DNA from: Bacteroidaceae bacterium
GTDB taxonomy: Bacteria; Bacteroidota; Bacteroidia; Bacteroidales; Bacteroidaceae
NCBI GenBank assembly: GCA_017962495.1
Contig: JAGCVH010000068.1
Location: forward strand, 1-36,871
Direction of reading: 5' to 3'
Length of the DNA stretch: 36,871 nucleotides
The notes beneath the pieces were generated by a model. That model saw only the letters and a list, made by a program, of their open reading frames with translations, made no database searches and was not told the DNA's origin. Positions within the stretch are counted from its first letter, which is position 1; each line of letters starts with the position of its first letter. Positions 1 to 7,891 of the stretch are shown in pieces. The position numbers and the translations under genes were made by a program.

Positions 1-171
1 ATAATATAATAAAGTAAAATTTTTCAACCATGATTTTTTTAATTGTTCATCTGTTCATCTGTTCGTTTGTTCGGTCTCGACAGCTTGTTCTCTCTTTAAT
101 ATCCTTATATCCGCCTTTGCTAAAAATCGCCCCTTATCGTGCTGAAAATCGTGCCTTATCGATAGTAAAAA

Positions 172-203
172 TTTGCACATGTCAAAGATACTTTGTATCT
201 TTG
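172..203 (+). promoter_or_regulatory. Bacteroidetes-type promoter, + strand
   Basis: The -33 element tttg (172-175) and the -7 element tatctttg (196-203) are separated by exactly 20 nt. This matches the Bacteroidetes primary sigma factor consensus TTTG-N19-21-TAnnTTTG. Transcription would start near 210 and run right, toward the convergent 3' end of the DUF1080 gene, with no open frame of useful length in between. The product could be a non-coding or antisense RNA, or the promoter could be left over from a lost gene. Confidence 0.55.
183..203. repeat. Perfect inverted repeat containing two opposed -7 elements
   Basis: caaagata (183-190) and tatctttg (196-203) are perfect reverse complements around a 5-nt spacer, ctttg. 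Each arm reads as a -7 element in its own direction, so the site could be a bidirectional promoter or an operator overlapping the + promoter. Only the + direction has a well-placed -33 element. Confidence 0.5.
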
Positions 204-387
204 CATTAGATTCGAAGGTCGGAAGACAATTGTTTGAAGCGCGCCGAACAAGCGTTCGATGACACGAGAACCTAAGGGCCCTTAACCGCGATGCTACGGC
301 ATCGCTAATGAATCGCTCGGCATCTGCAAAGCAGGGACGCGTTCTTTCAGTCGCTTCGCTTGGTAAAAGCATCGCAAGCGCTGAGCG

Positions 388-498
388 GCGTAGCAGAGCG
401 GAGCAAGTAATCGGACGGACGAAGTCCTACGCTTGCGTAGAGCAACGGAGCAAGTAATCGGCTTGCCGCTTGCGTAGCAACGCGGAGCAAGAATGATC
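388..498. repeat. Three imperfect 27-nt GC-rich direct repeats
   Basis: Copies at 388-414, 435-461 and 472-498 share gcgtag at the start and ggagcaag near the middle. The first two end in taatcgg and the third diverges at its end. The starts are 47 and 37 nt apart. A short ctacgc-tt-gcgtag hairpin (427-440) sits between copies 1 and 2. The array is more GC-rich than the intergenic DNA elsewhere in the window. It may be a dispersed Prevotella repeat, but only one site is visible here. Confidence 0.6.
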
Positions 499-520
499 AA
501 AGGTCAAAGGTCGCCTTCAC

Positions 521-2947
521 CTATTTTCTCCTCTTGTTGTTCGTCTTTTTCTTGGCAAGGTCGAGGACGCGGATGTTGCGGAGTTTCAGGCCTTCGCCAT
601 GACCGCAGAAGCAGATGAGACCATCGGGATTGAAGAGACCGGGATGGTTCTGGTGGTCGACGGTGTAGGGATTGGGTTTACCTTCCTCTGGCGCCATGTT
701 ATGTCCCTGACAAGCCTCGCGGATGTTGCCGTCGAGGATGACACGACCATTGACGATGACGGTGATGTGGTCGCCCACAGCACGAATCTCCTCAGTGTTC
801 CATGTACCAAGCGGGCCAAAGTTGACATGCTCTGGAACGATGATGCCATAGACCGAACCGTGTTGCTGATAGTCGCGCAGTCCCTTGTAGATGGGGTCGT
901 CGTGGTCCAGAATCTGTATCTCCATGCCTTCGTAAGCCGCATCGACGCCTTCCCTGGTGCGAATGCCCACACCGTTGTTGACACCGCCACGAACGAAACT
1001 GAACTCGAAGCGAAGCACGAAATCGGAGTACTTGCGCTTGGTGTAGAGGTTGCCCTCAGAACCGTAGTTTGCGCTGACATAGATGGCTCCGTCGATGGGG
1101 ATATAGTTGGTCTTGTTGCCCTTCCACTGGTCGAGGTTAGACCCATCGAAGAGGAGTTCAAATCCTTCCTTGCGTTCTTCGTCGGAGAGGGTGGTAAGCT
1201 TGGTGGTGACGGCATTGGGGTCGTCGATTATCTTGGGCAGAAGTGTGTTGACCTGATCGACGGCATAGCCTGCATCGGCATCCTCAGTATGACTCTTGAA
1301 TACGCTTTGTGCCTTGAGCAACATCTCGCGAACATGCTTTCCGCGTTGCAGGGGTTCGTTCTTGGCGATGAGGTCAGTCACGGCATGGGCGGCAGTGAGG
1401 TCGTTGGCCTTGATATCCATGTACTGGGCGGCAAGGTTGAGCGAGGGTTCGTTGTTGAGGGTTCCGAGTGCCTCGATAAAGCGGTCTGCCGTCTTCGCAG
1501 AGGGTTTCATCTCGAGGGCTTGCTTGTAGTTCTGGTATTTGGTCAACGATGCCCATCCTGCCTGCTGGGTGAGGGTGAGCGCACGATTGAGCATAGCGTC
1601 GCGGACGGAGGCATCGGACTGTGCTATCTCGAAGAGTTGTGGCACCACATCGGCATTAGCCACCTTCAGGAGGGCTGTTTGGGCTTCCTTCTTGTTGTTG
1701 CCATTCTTCGAGGCTGTCACCACCTCGTCGATGCTTGCCTTGTCGCCCCGTTGTGCCAACAGTTGGTAATAGATGTCGGGATAGGGACGGAAACGCTGAA
1801 GGAGGTCGGCGTACTGGTCGGCAGTGACGATTTGTGCCAGGCTGGTGGCAGAGGCCTTGTGCAGTTTTGAGTTTCCTATCAGTGCCGTTAGGGGTTGATA
1901 GGCCTCGTGGATGCGACGCTCTCCTGCCAGTTTGACGAGATTGGCAGATGCCTCACTCCCCTTTGCACGCAGGGCTTTGAGCACTCCCGACTTAACATCG
2001 CCATTGAATGCCGTCAGTGCCGTCGTGGCGAGGGTGGCATGAGGCCCGTCGAGTGCACCTACCAGTGCGTCCAGAGCCTTTTCGCCTCCTATGCGACCAG
2101 CGGCTTCTATGCCAGCATTGGCAAGTTCGTTGTCGGCAGAAGGAATAGCATTGAGAACTACATCGAGTGCGGCAGGCGAATTGTTGTGGTTGTTGCCTAA
2201 CCAACGGATGACATCGGCTTTGGCGTCAGCCTTCAGTTTGGGATAGGCCTGCAGGACTTGCGTGTCAAAGGCGGGCAACTTCAGTTCATCGGCAAGTGCC
2301 AGAGCATTGGTGCGGATGTTGCGATTGGGATTCTTCAGACTCTTCAGCAAAATACCTGCTTGTTTCGAAGCCTTTGCCGAAGCGACTTTCGTGCGAAAAG
2401 TGGCGATTTCATCGGACTTTTTGTCCAAAATCTCTACCGCGCTAACGGGTTTTCCCTTTCCGAAGGGCGACAGGGCGGCAAGGGCATATTCCTTGAGATA
2501 ACTGTCACTTGCCAATGTCTCGAAGAAAGGAACATCGTCCTCTGAGGCTATCTTCGCCAGTTGTTGGACATAGAAGGCCTTGCGGGCATTGGTCTTTGCC
2601 GTAGCAACACCCTTTTTCAAGCCTTCGCGGATGGGGGCTCGCAGACTTTCACGACCCTTGGCATTGACATAACTCGTGAGTCCGTCGATGGCATATTCGA
2701 ATGCTGCACCCTTGCCTTCCTCGGAATCATTGAGGTACTGCACCAGCATGCCGATACCTTCGGCACCAGTGCCAGCAATTTCACTCATCACCTGATTGAG
2801 AACATCGAGATTCTGTGCTGGCAACTGTGCCAATCCGTCGGCAACGATGGTAGAAGCCACACGATTGCGACTATCCTGGGCCTGAACAGAGGAAATGAGA
2901 GAATGAGAGAATGAGAAAATGAGAAATAATAATAGTATGCGTTTCAT
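521..2947 (-). CDS. Exported HEAT-repeat protein with C-terminal DUF1080 (3-keto-disaccharide hydrolase-type) domain
   Basis: The chosen start (ATG at 2947) gives 808 residues opening with a Sec signal peptide, MKRILLLFLIF...VQAQ. The open frame extends to 3052, but those codons run over the intergenic gap and do not look like a leader. Residues about 60-560 are alpha-helical, Ala/Leu-rich and repetitive, in the style of HEAT repeats. Residues about 590-795 are a DUF1080 jelly-roll: FELLFDGSNLDQWKG, then GVGIRTREG, then YEGMEIQILDHDDP. In characterised Bacteroidetes systems DUF1080 proteins act on 3-keto-glycosides made by Gfo/Idh oxidoreductases. Such an oxidoreductase lies 52 nt upstream in the same direction, which supports joint action, probably in the periplasm. 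The signal-peptide DNA contains a four-copy octamer array (2894-2925). The C terminus is very basic (KKKTNNKRRK). Substrate and reaction are inferred. Confidence 0.85.
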   Translation of the reverse strand: MKRILLLFLIFSFSHSLISSVQAQDSRNRVASTIVADGLAQLPAQNLDVLNQVMSEIAGTGAEGIGMLVQYLNDSEEGKGAAFEYAIDGLTSYVNAKGRESLRAPIREGLKKGVATAKTNARKAFYVQQLAKIASEDDVPFFETLASDSYLKEYALAALSPFGKGKPVSAVEILDKKSDEIATFRTKVASAKASKQAGILLKSLKNPNRNIRTNALALADELKLPAFDTQVLQAYPKLKADAKADVIRWLGNNHNNSPAALDVVLNAIPSADNELANAGIEAAGRIGGEKALDALVGALDGPHATLATTALTAFNGDVKSGVLKALRAKGSEASANLVKLAGERRIHEAYQPLTALIGNSKLHKASATSLAQIVTADQYADLLQRFRPYPDIYYQLLAQRGDKASIDEVVTASKNGNNKKEAQTALLKVANADVVPQLFEIAQSDASVRDAMLNRALTLTQQAGWASLTKYQNYKQALEMKPSAKTADRFIEALGTLNNEPSLNLAAQYMDIKANDLTAAHAVTDLIAKNEPLQRGKHVREMLLKAQSVFKSHTEDADAGYAVDQVNTLLPKIIDDPNAVTTKLTTLSDEERKEGFELLFDGSNLDQWKGNKTNYIPIDGAIYVSANYGSEGNLYTKRKYSDFVLRFEFSFVRGGVNNGVGIRTREGVDAAYEGMEIQILDHDDPIYKGLRDYQQHGSVYGIIVPEHVNFGPLGTWNTEEIRAVGDHITVIVNGRVILDGNIREACQGHNMAPEEGKPNPYTVDHQNHPGLFNPDGLICFCGHGEGLKLRNIRVLDLAKKKTNNKRRK
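2894..2925. repeat. Octamer tandem repeat (4 copies) inside a signal-peptide coding region
   Basis: Four consecutive units (aatgagag, aatgagag, aatgagaa, aatgagaa) encode part of the hydrophobic core of the DUF1080 protein's signal peptide. Eight is not a multiple of three, so gain or loss of one unit would shift the reading frame and abolish the protein. Confidence 0.7.
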
Positions 2948-2999
2948 ATATCTTTCCAATATTAATTGTACATTATTCATTAGATTAGCTCGCGAATCG

Positions 3000-4280
3000 C
3001 TACAGTCTCCACTCCCCACGCATGGGTTGGTCGATGAGGGCATTGGCGGCATCGTCGCCTATGAAACGCTGAGCCACGGGGTCGAAGTTCAATTCCTTTC
3101 GTCCCAGACGCAGTCCTACAGCACCCATGTTTACCAAGGTGCAACTGTGGTGTCCGTTCTGTTCGTTGAGGGCAAACTTCTGGCGTGTGCGCACACACTC
3201 CAGGAAGTCGGTACGCTGGGGTTCGGGGTCGGAGATGGAGTTGATGAGTTCCTGCACATTGGGGATGGTACATTCGAAACCTTTATATACCTTACCCTTA
3301 GGTCCTTCGATGTACGGCACTTTACCTGGACTCTCGAAGCCTTCGCCCTCAAGCACTATCTGGCATCCGTCGGCATAAGTGTAGGTAATCTTGCGCCAAA
3401 TGCCCACAGCATCGTAGTGCTGTTGGGGTGCATCGATTTCCACCTTAATGGGGAAGTCGTCATCCTTGCCCAACATATACTGTACGGGGTCGAGATAATG
3501 CTGACCCATATCCGTCAGACCTCCACCGTCGTAGTCCCAATAACCACGGAAAGTCTGGTGTGTGCGATGCACATTATAGGGTTTGTAAGGGGCAGGACCA
3601 AGCCACATATCGTAGTTCAGTTCTTTCGGCACAGGCTGTTCGGTAAGATTGTCCTTACCCACCCAGTAAAACTTCCAGGTAAAGCCTGTGGCACCACTGA
3701 CGGTGACCTTCAACGGCCATCCCAGTTCGCCACTCATAATGAGTTTCTTCAGGGGTTGCACAGGAGTTGCCAATCCATAGAAGGTGTCTGTGAAACGGAA
3801 CCATGTGTTAAGTCGGAGGATGCGTCCATAGCGCTTCACGGCCTCAGCCACTGCCTTTCCCTCGCCAATGGTGCGGGTCATGGGCTTCTCCAACCAGATG
3901 TCCTTACCTGCTCGAGCCGCCTCCATAGCCATGATGGCGTGCCAATGAGGAGGTGTGGCAATGTGGATGATGTCGGCACCACTCTGAGCTATGAGTTCGC
4001 GAAAGTCCTCATAGGCTTTCACATTCTCATTCAAATTCTTCTTTGCGGCATCGACAGCACTCGAAAGATGATTGGCATCGACATCACAGACAGCTACCAA
4101 TCGGCATGCCTCTGAAGTGGAGAAATGACTCGACGAACGACCTATTCCTCCCACGCCAATGATTCCTTTTGTCAGCTGATCGCTGGGAGCAATGAATCCC
4201 TTGCCACCCAAAACCTGACGAGGGACAATGGTGAACAGTCCCATCGCCCCAAGCGTTTTCATGAAATCTCTTCTGTCCAT
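3000..4280 (-). CDS. Gfo/Idh/MocA-family oxidoreductase with Tat-type signal
   Basis: This 426-residue protein begins MDRRDFMKTLGAMGLFTIVP, a twin-arginine (RRDFMK) export signal, so it should be exported folded with its nucleotide cofactor. A Rossmann motif (GVGGIG, 42-47) follows, then the family EKP motif (131-133) and the C-terminal-domain signature GGGLTDMGQHYLDPVQYM with Asp257 and His261. Length is typical of secreted Gfo/Idh proteins. Family members oxidise or reduce sugar hydroxyls using NAD(P). Secreted Bacteroidetes members often sit beside DUF1080 genes and supply the 3-keto sugar. It starts 6 nt after the GH20 stop and is followed 52 nt later by the DUF1080 gene, so the three should be one transcript. 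The actual sugar substrate cannot be read from the sequence. Confidence 0.9.
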   Translation of the reverse strand: MDRRDFMKTLGAMGLFTIVPRQVLGGKGFIAPSDQLTKGIIGVGGIGRSSSHFSTSEACRLVAVCDVDANHLSSAVDAAKKNLNENVKAYEDFRELIAQSGADIIHIATPPHWHAIMAMEAARAGKDIWLEKPMTRTIGEGKAVAEAVKRYGRILRLNTWFRFTDTFYGLATPVQPLKKLIMSGELGWPLKVTVSGATGFTWKFYWVGKDNLTEQPVPKELNYDMWLGPAPYKPYNVHRTHQTFRGYWDYDGGGLTDMGQHYLDPVQYMLGKDDDFPIKVEIDAPQQHYDAVGIWRKITYTYADGCQIVLEGEGFESPGKVPYIEGPKGKVYKGFECTIPNVQELINSISDPEPQRTDFLECVRTRQKFALNEQNGHHSCTLVNMGAVGLRLGRKELNFDPVAQRFIGDDAANALIDQPMRGEWRL

Positions 4281-4286
4281 AGTTAG

Positions 4287-7200
4287 TTAATTATTATTTG
4301 TCTTCACTATTTTCTTTCTATTGCTGATGTAAATGCCCTTGCTGAGCACTTTCCTTACCTTGCGACCACTGAGGTCGAAGATGGCGGGATTGCCATCCTT
4401 GCTTTCCGACTCCCAGATGCTTTCTATGTCGGTAGGTATCTCCTCATCAGTCTTTACGAGTTCCCACACACTTGCTCCCCAGTCGTAGGGCTTGAGCAGG
4501 ACATAGGTCCAAGCATTGGGATTGATGTACCAACTGTAGCTTCCCGATTCGTCGAGGATGGCAACGCCAGTGTTGTTCTGGTCGGTGGTGACCTCTAGAA
4601 GTTTCCAAGCATAGTCGCTACCCAGTTGCAGGCGTTGTTCTTCGACTGACGATGCCACATAGGCAGGCGTCTGCGTTTGTTTGTTGAGGATGCCCACCGT
4701 GCCATCATCGTTCTTCACAAAGAACCATTTGAAGCGGTCGTTGGAAGAGAGCGACTTGGGAAGTATGCCATTGCCACTGGTGTTGGCGGATGCATAGTAG
4801 GTGGTGAAGTAAGCGTTACGAATATTGTAATAGTACGAGGTGTCGATGGTGTAATAGGGATCGACCTCGGACATCGTAAGATATTGGGCATAGCGCTGAG
4901 CAAGTTCGACATATTCCTCTTGACTGATTGTGTCCTGACCCAGCAGTTGATGGCCATCGGCTATTATCTGGGCAAGGAAGTCCAAAGTCTCCTTTACCAC
5001 CTCTGGCCTATCGGAAAGTTCGCTGTACTGGCGTTCGGCCTTCTCAAGGAGTTGGTTGACCCAATGCCTGTAATCCGTTATCTCCACAATGCGCCAAGTT
5101 CCTGCATAACAGAGTGTGGAATCGAGAGAAGAGGTAATCGTGAGATTCCGACCCGAAATCTGGGCATAGAGATTGAAATCGCCACTCTTGATGTTGACAA
5201 CACCCGGAATATAGGTAAAGCCTCCAGCTGGTTTCACCGCCTTGCGAATGACCATCGAACTGCCTGTCTCCTTATCGACTTTGGCAGAGGCGTTTGCCGT
5301 CTGGGAAAGGGTGATGGCATTGCCTGACGACACACTTACAATTTGATAAGTGCCATCGCCCTGAGGAACGAACTTCCACATTTCCTCGAGTTCAGTTTGC
5401 GGTGTATAGTGAATGGAAAGCTGTTTGCCTTGGGTGTAAAGCGTCGAACCCTCGAAACGATTGCGGAAATAGATGGAAGCACTCACAATTTGATAGAGCC
5501 GATTGGCTTCTGGCATCACGATGGGGGCATCCTTGTAGGTCTGCAACTGACGGCGTAAGGCATCGAGCAAGGTCTCGCTTTCGGGATTTCCCTGCAAGTT
5601 GCTTAATGCCTGTTGCAAGGCATCATATTGCGAGGATTGGGGATAGCCTACCCCACCTGGCACACTCTGGCTAAGGATGTCACTCGCCTCCTTTATCGCC
5701 GCTTCCACAGGTGTGAGTTCCTTGGGTTCGATGTAGTGTGGTGCATAGGTTATCTCCTTTGCCTCAAGCACTGGAACCTGGTTTTGCAGACGATAGTAGA
5801 AACTGATGAAGTCCTTCTTGTTATTGGGCAACCAAGCAATCTCACTTAAGGCCAGCAGGCGTGGATAGTACTGATATTCGGCTTCGCGATTCGAGGTGCA
5901 ACTCTCCGTCCATAGGTTGGCTTGCGTGCCTAAGACATACTGTTCACGCCCACTGACAGTAGAACGCGGATTGAAGTTATACACCCGTTCGAGCGTGTTC
6001 ACACTCCCATCGCCGTATCCTCCCATATAAGGACAATTGATCTCGAGTTTGTCGGAGTCGTATTGCAAAAGGTCGAAGTAAAGCGGACGGGTAGGTACCA
6101 TGATGCTATAAAGACCCTTGTCTGCCGCTTGCCGGGCATATTCCACACCACGCCAAGACATAACGACGGGCTTGGTGGTGTAATTGGTCTTCCAGTTTGC
6201 TAATAGTTCGTCCCAGACAACAACATTCTTTCCATAGTTCTCACGCAAGAACACGCCAAGTTTCTCCACCAACCAAGGTTGCAAGTCATTGACACCACTA
6301 AGTCCTTCCTTTGTAATGCGACGCTGGCAGTCGGCATTTTCTTGCCAGGCATTGGTAGGACATTCGTCGCCACCTATGTGAATGAGTTCGTAGGGGAATA
6401 CCTCGGCAAGATGACCCAGAACACACTTGAGGAAATCGAGGGTCTCGTCCTTACCCAAGTTAAGGATATCCCTGCTGATGCCTCCCTCCGTCATCACCTC
6501 AATCTTCTTTTCAGGATTACATCCCAATTCAGGGTATGCAACGATGGCAGCAGTCATGTGGCCAGGCATGTCTATCTCAGGAATAATCTGGATGTTGCGT
6601 TCGCGAGCATAATCGACTATTTCCCGCAAGTCGTCGAGTGTATAGTAACAGCCTCGCCCATACTCTGTGTCGTCGAAGAAACGAATGCCTGCCGTTGGGT
6701 CATAAACCGTCAGTGATGCCTTGCGGATGGCTCCAACGGTGGTGAGGAGAGGATATTCGGGTATCTCTACGCGCCAACCCTGGTCATCGGTAAGATGCCA
6801 GTGGAAACGATTAAGCTTATAGACAGATGCCATATCGAGGAGTTTCTTCACCTCAGCCTTATCGAAGAAATGACGACTGACGTCGAAGTGGAAACCTCGA
6901 TGGGACATAGCAGGAGTGTCGTTAATCACAAGTTGGGGTACTTCCCACTTGGCGTCTGGCACAGATATCTTACCGAAGATGGCGGTAGGCATAAGCTGGC
7001 GCAAAGTTTGCAGTGCATTGAAGAAACCTCCAAAGTCGGAGGCAAGAACACTGATGCCACCATCCTCCACCGTTAGTCGATAGCCTTCGACAGGGATGTC
7101 GGCATCGTAAAGAAGAGAGATGCACGAACCGCCTTCGGCTTTCTCCTTTACCTCCACCTCTATGCCTGCTGTGCGTTTGAGGTCTTCTGCCAAACGGCGA

Positions 7201-7814
7201 GCCAACAAGGCAGTGGAATCACTGAAATAGGTGATAGCGGAAAGTTGACGAAGGTTGAGCACACCATCCTTCATCGTTACAGAAGAGGGATAGGGAACAA
7301 CATTGACGGGGGGAGCTACCTGCGATATTTCGCTCTCTGGCAAAAACACCATCGGAGCATTGGCATCAGAGGAATTGTAAAGTTTGATGTCGTTACGAAG
7401 TCCCATACCACCCCAGGCATTGAATGCCTGACCAGTATTCGTGGAAGGGGTGATGGTATAGTTCGAACCACTGGTATTTATTTTAAACAGATACAAGGAA
7501 GTAGGGTTGGCAGAAGCTCGTACCTCCGAACCTTGGGATGTATCTGTCACATAGAGCCGAAGCCCAAGTTTATTAGTAAAGGTATATCCTGATGAAGAGG
7601 GTCGTTCTACCTTCCATAGCTGTGAGCTTCTTCCTGTAGGTATAACTGCCTTGCACACCTTGCCATCGCCATCGGAACCAACTACAAAAGAGCCTTGCGT
7701 GAACTTAAGATAGTACCAATATTCCTGCGAACCCGAACTTACCTTGGGGAAGTCTGCAGCATGCAAAGACTGAAGGAAGGAAAAAAGGAATAATAGAAAA
7801 AAGTATCTCTTCAT
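4287..7814 (-). CDS. Secreted GH20 beta-N-acetylhexosaminidase with carbohydrate-binding-like modules and T9SS tail
   Basis: This is 1175 residues with a clear signal peptide (MKRYFFLLFLFSFLQSLHAA). Residues about 28-165 look like a ricin-type beta-trefoil. The GH20 N-terminal alpha/beta domain spans about 172-295 (starting VVPYPSSV) and the catalytic barrel about 300-650. The barrel carries HWHLTDDQGWRVEI, IPEIDMPGHM and HIGGDE, whose Asp483-Glu484 is the catalytic pair of substrate-assisted retaining hexosaminidases. Two further domains at about 770-910 and 980-1120 resemble the N-terminal module. The last roughly 30 residues (IFDLSGRKVRKV...KGIYI...) form a T9SS type A sorting domain, so the enzyme is probably surface-attached or released. 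The family removes terminal GlcNAc or GalNAc from glycans. It is the first gene after the hairpin at 7839-7881, and I see no promoter of its own between that hairpin and the start. Confidence 0.93.
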   Translation of the reverse strand: MKRYFFLLFLFSFLQSLHAADFPKVSSGSQEYWYYLKFTQGSFVVGSDGDGKVCKAVIPTGRSSQLWKVERPSSSGYTFTNKLGLRLYVTDTSQGSEVRASANPTSLYLFKINTSGSNYTITPSTNTGQAFNAWGGMGLRNDIKLYNSSDANAPMVFLPESEISQVAPPVNVVPYPSSVTMKDGVLNLRQLSAITYFSDSTALLARRLAEDLKRTAGIEVEVKEKAEGGSCISLLYDADIPVEGYRLTVEDGGISVLASDFGGFFNALQTLRQLMPTAIFGKISVPDAKWEVPQLVINDTPAMSHRGFHFDVSRHFFDKAEVKKLLDMASVYKLNRFHWHLTDDQGWRVEIPEYPLLTTVGAIRKASLTVYDPTAGIRFFDDTEYGRGCYYTLDDLREIVDYARERNIQIIPEIDMPGHMTAAIVAYPELGCNPEKKIEVMTEGGISRDILNLGKDETLDFLKCVLGHLAEVFPYELIHIGGDECPTNAWQENADCQRRITKEGLSGVNDLQPWLVEKLGVFLRENYGKNVVVWDELLANWKTNYTTKPVVMSWRGVEYARQAADKGLYSIMVPTRPLYFDLLQYDSDKLEINCPYMGGYGDGSVNTLERVYNFNPRSTVSGREQYVLGTQANLWTESCTSNREAEYQYYPRLLALSEIAWLPNNKKDFISFYYRLQNQVPVLEAKEITYAPHYIEPKELTPVEAAIKEASDILSQSVPGGVGYPQSSQYDALQQALSNLQGNPESETLLDALRRQLQTYKDAPIVMPEANRLYQIVSASIYFRNRFEGSTLYTQGKQLSIHYTPQTELEEMWKFVPQGDGTYQIVSVSSGNAITLSQTANASAKVDKETGSSMVIRKAVKPAGGFTYIPGVVNIKSGDFNLYAQISGRNLTITSSLDSTLCYAGTWRIVEITDYRHWVNQLLEKAERQYSELSDRPEVVKETLDFLAQIIADGHQLLGQDTISQEEYVELAQRYAQYLTMSEVDPYYTIDTSYYYNIRNAYFTTYYASANTSGNGILPKSLSSNDRFKWFFVKNDDGTVGILNKQTQTPAYVASSVEEQRLQLGSDYAWKLLEVTTDQNNTGVAILDESGSYSWYINPNAWTYVLLKPYDWGASVWELVKTDEEIPTDIESIWESESKDGNPAIFDLSGRKVRKVLSKGIYISNRKKIVKTNNN

Positions 7815-7838
7815 CTCTTATTGTTATGTATTAAAAAA

Positions 7839-7881
7839 GTATGGCCCGAACTCATTCACACGGAACTTGTTCGAGCCATAC
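7839..7881 (-). terminator. Intrinsic terminator or attenuator between the discoidin-protein and GH20 genes
   Basis: On the minus strand a 13-bp stem (7869-7881 with 7839-7851, one G-U pair in RNA) closes a 17-nt loop and is followed directly by six T residues. It lies just after the stop of the 1227-residue gene. No Bacteroidetes-type promoter is visible between it and the GH20 start, so partial read-through may feed the downstream three genes. Confidence 0.75.
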
Positions 7882-7891
7882 CAAATTTACT

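Larger units (their letters stand above)
1..520. other. Gene-free, repeat-rich intergenic region at the left edge
   Basis: I see no convincing gene here. The stretch holds four octamers of the type ttgttcat/ctgttcat (43-74), a 17-nt imperfect direct repeat with a 22-nt period (123-139 and 145-161), a promoter-like inverted repeat (172-203), a perfect 12-bp palindrome taagggccctta (273-284), a 7-bp hairpin with a TACG tetraloop (288-305), and three 27-nt GC-rich direct repeats (388-498). It lies beyond the 3' end of the DUF1080 gene. A minus-strand ATG at 31-29 opens a frame that runs off the left edge without a stop, but ten codons cannot support a gene call. The small minus-strand frames over the repeats have no family I recognise and probably reflect repeat DNA. 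Confidence 0.7.

Noticed and set aside
1-31. Minus-strand ATG at 31-29 opening a frame off the left edge (MVEKFYFIYL)
   Set aside because: Ten codons without a stop is expected by chance in AT-rich DNA. It is mentioned only with the inverted-repeat finding.
55-372. 105-codon minus-strand frame over the left-edge promoter and repeats
   Set aside because: It spans the inverted repeat and octamer arrays, has a composition typical of translated repeats and matches no family I know.
599-1870. 423-codon open frame on the + strand opposite the DUF1080 gene
   Set aside because: It lies entirely antisense to a gene with clear domains. Its translation has no recognisable motif, and its length reflects the codon use of the real strand.
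2919-4115. 398-codon open frame on the + strand opposite the Gfo/Idh gene
   Set aside because: It is antisense to a gene with intact Rossmann and EKP motifs, and its translation resembles no family.
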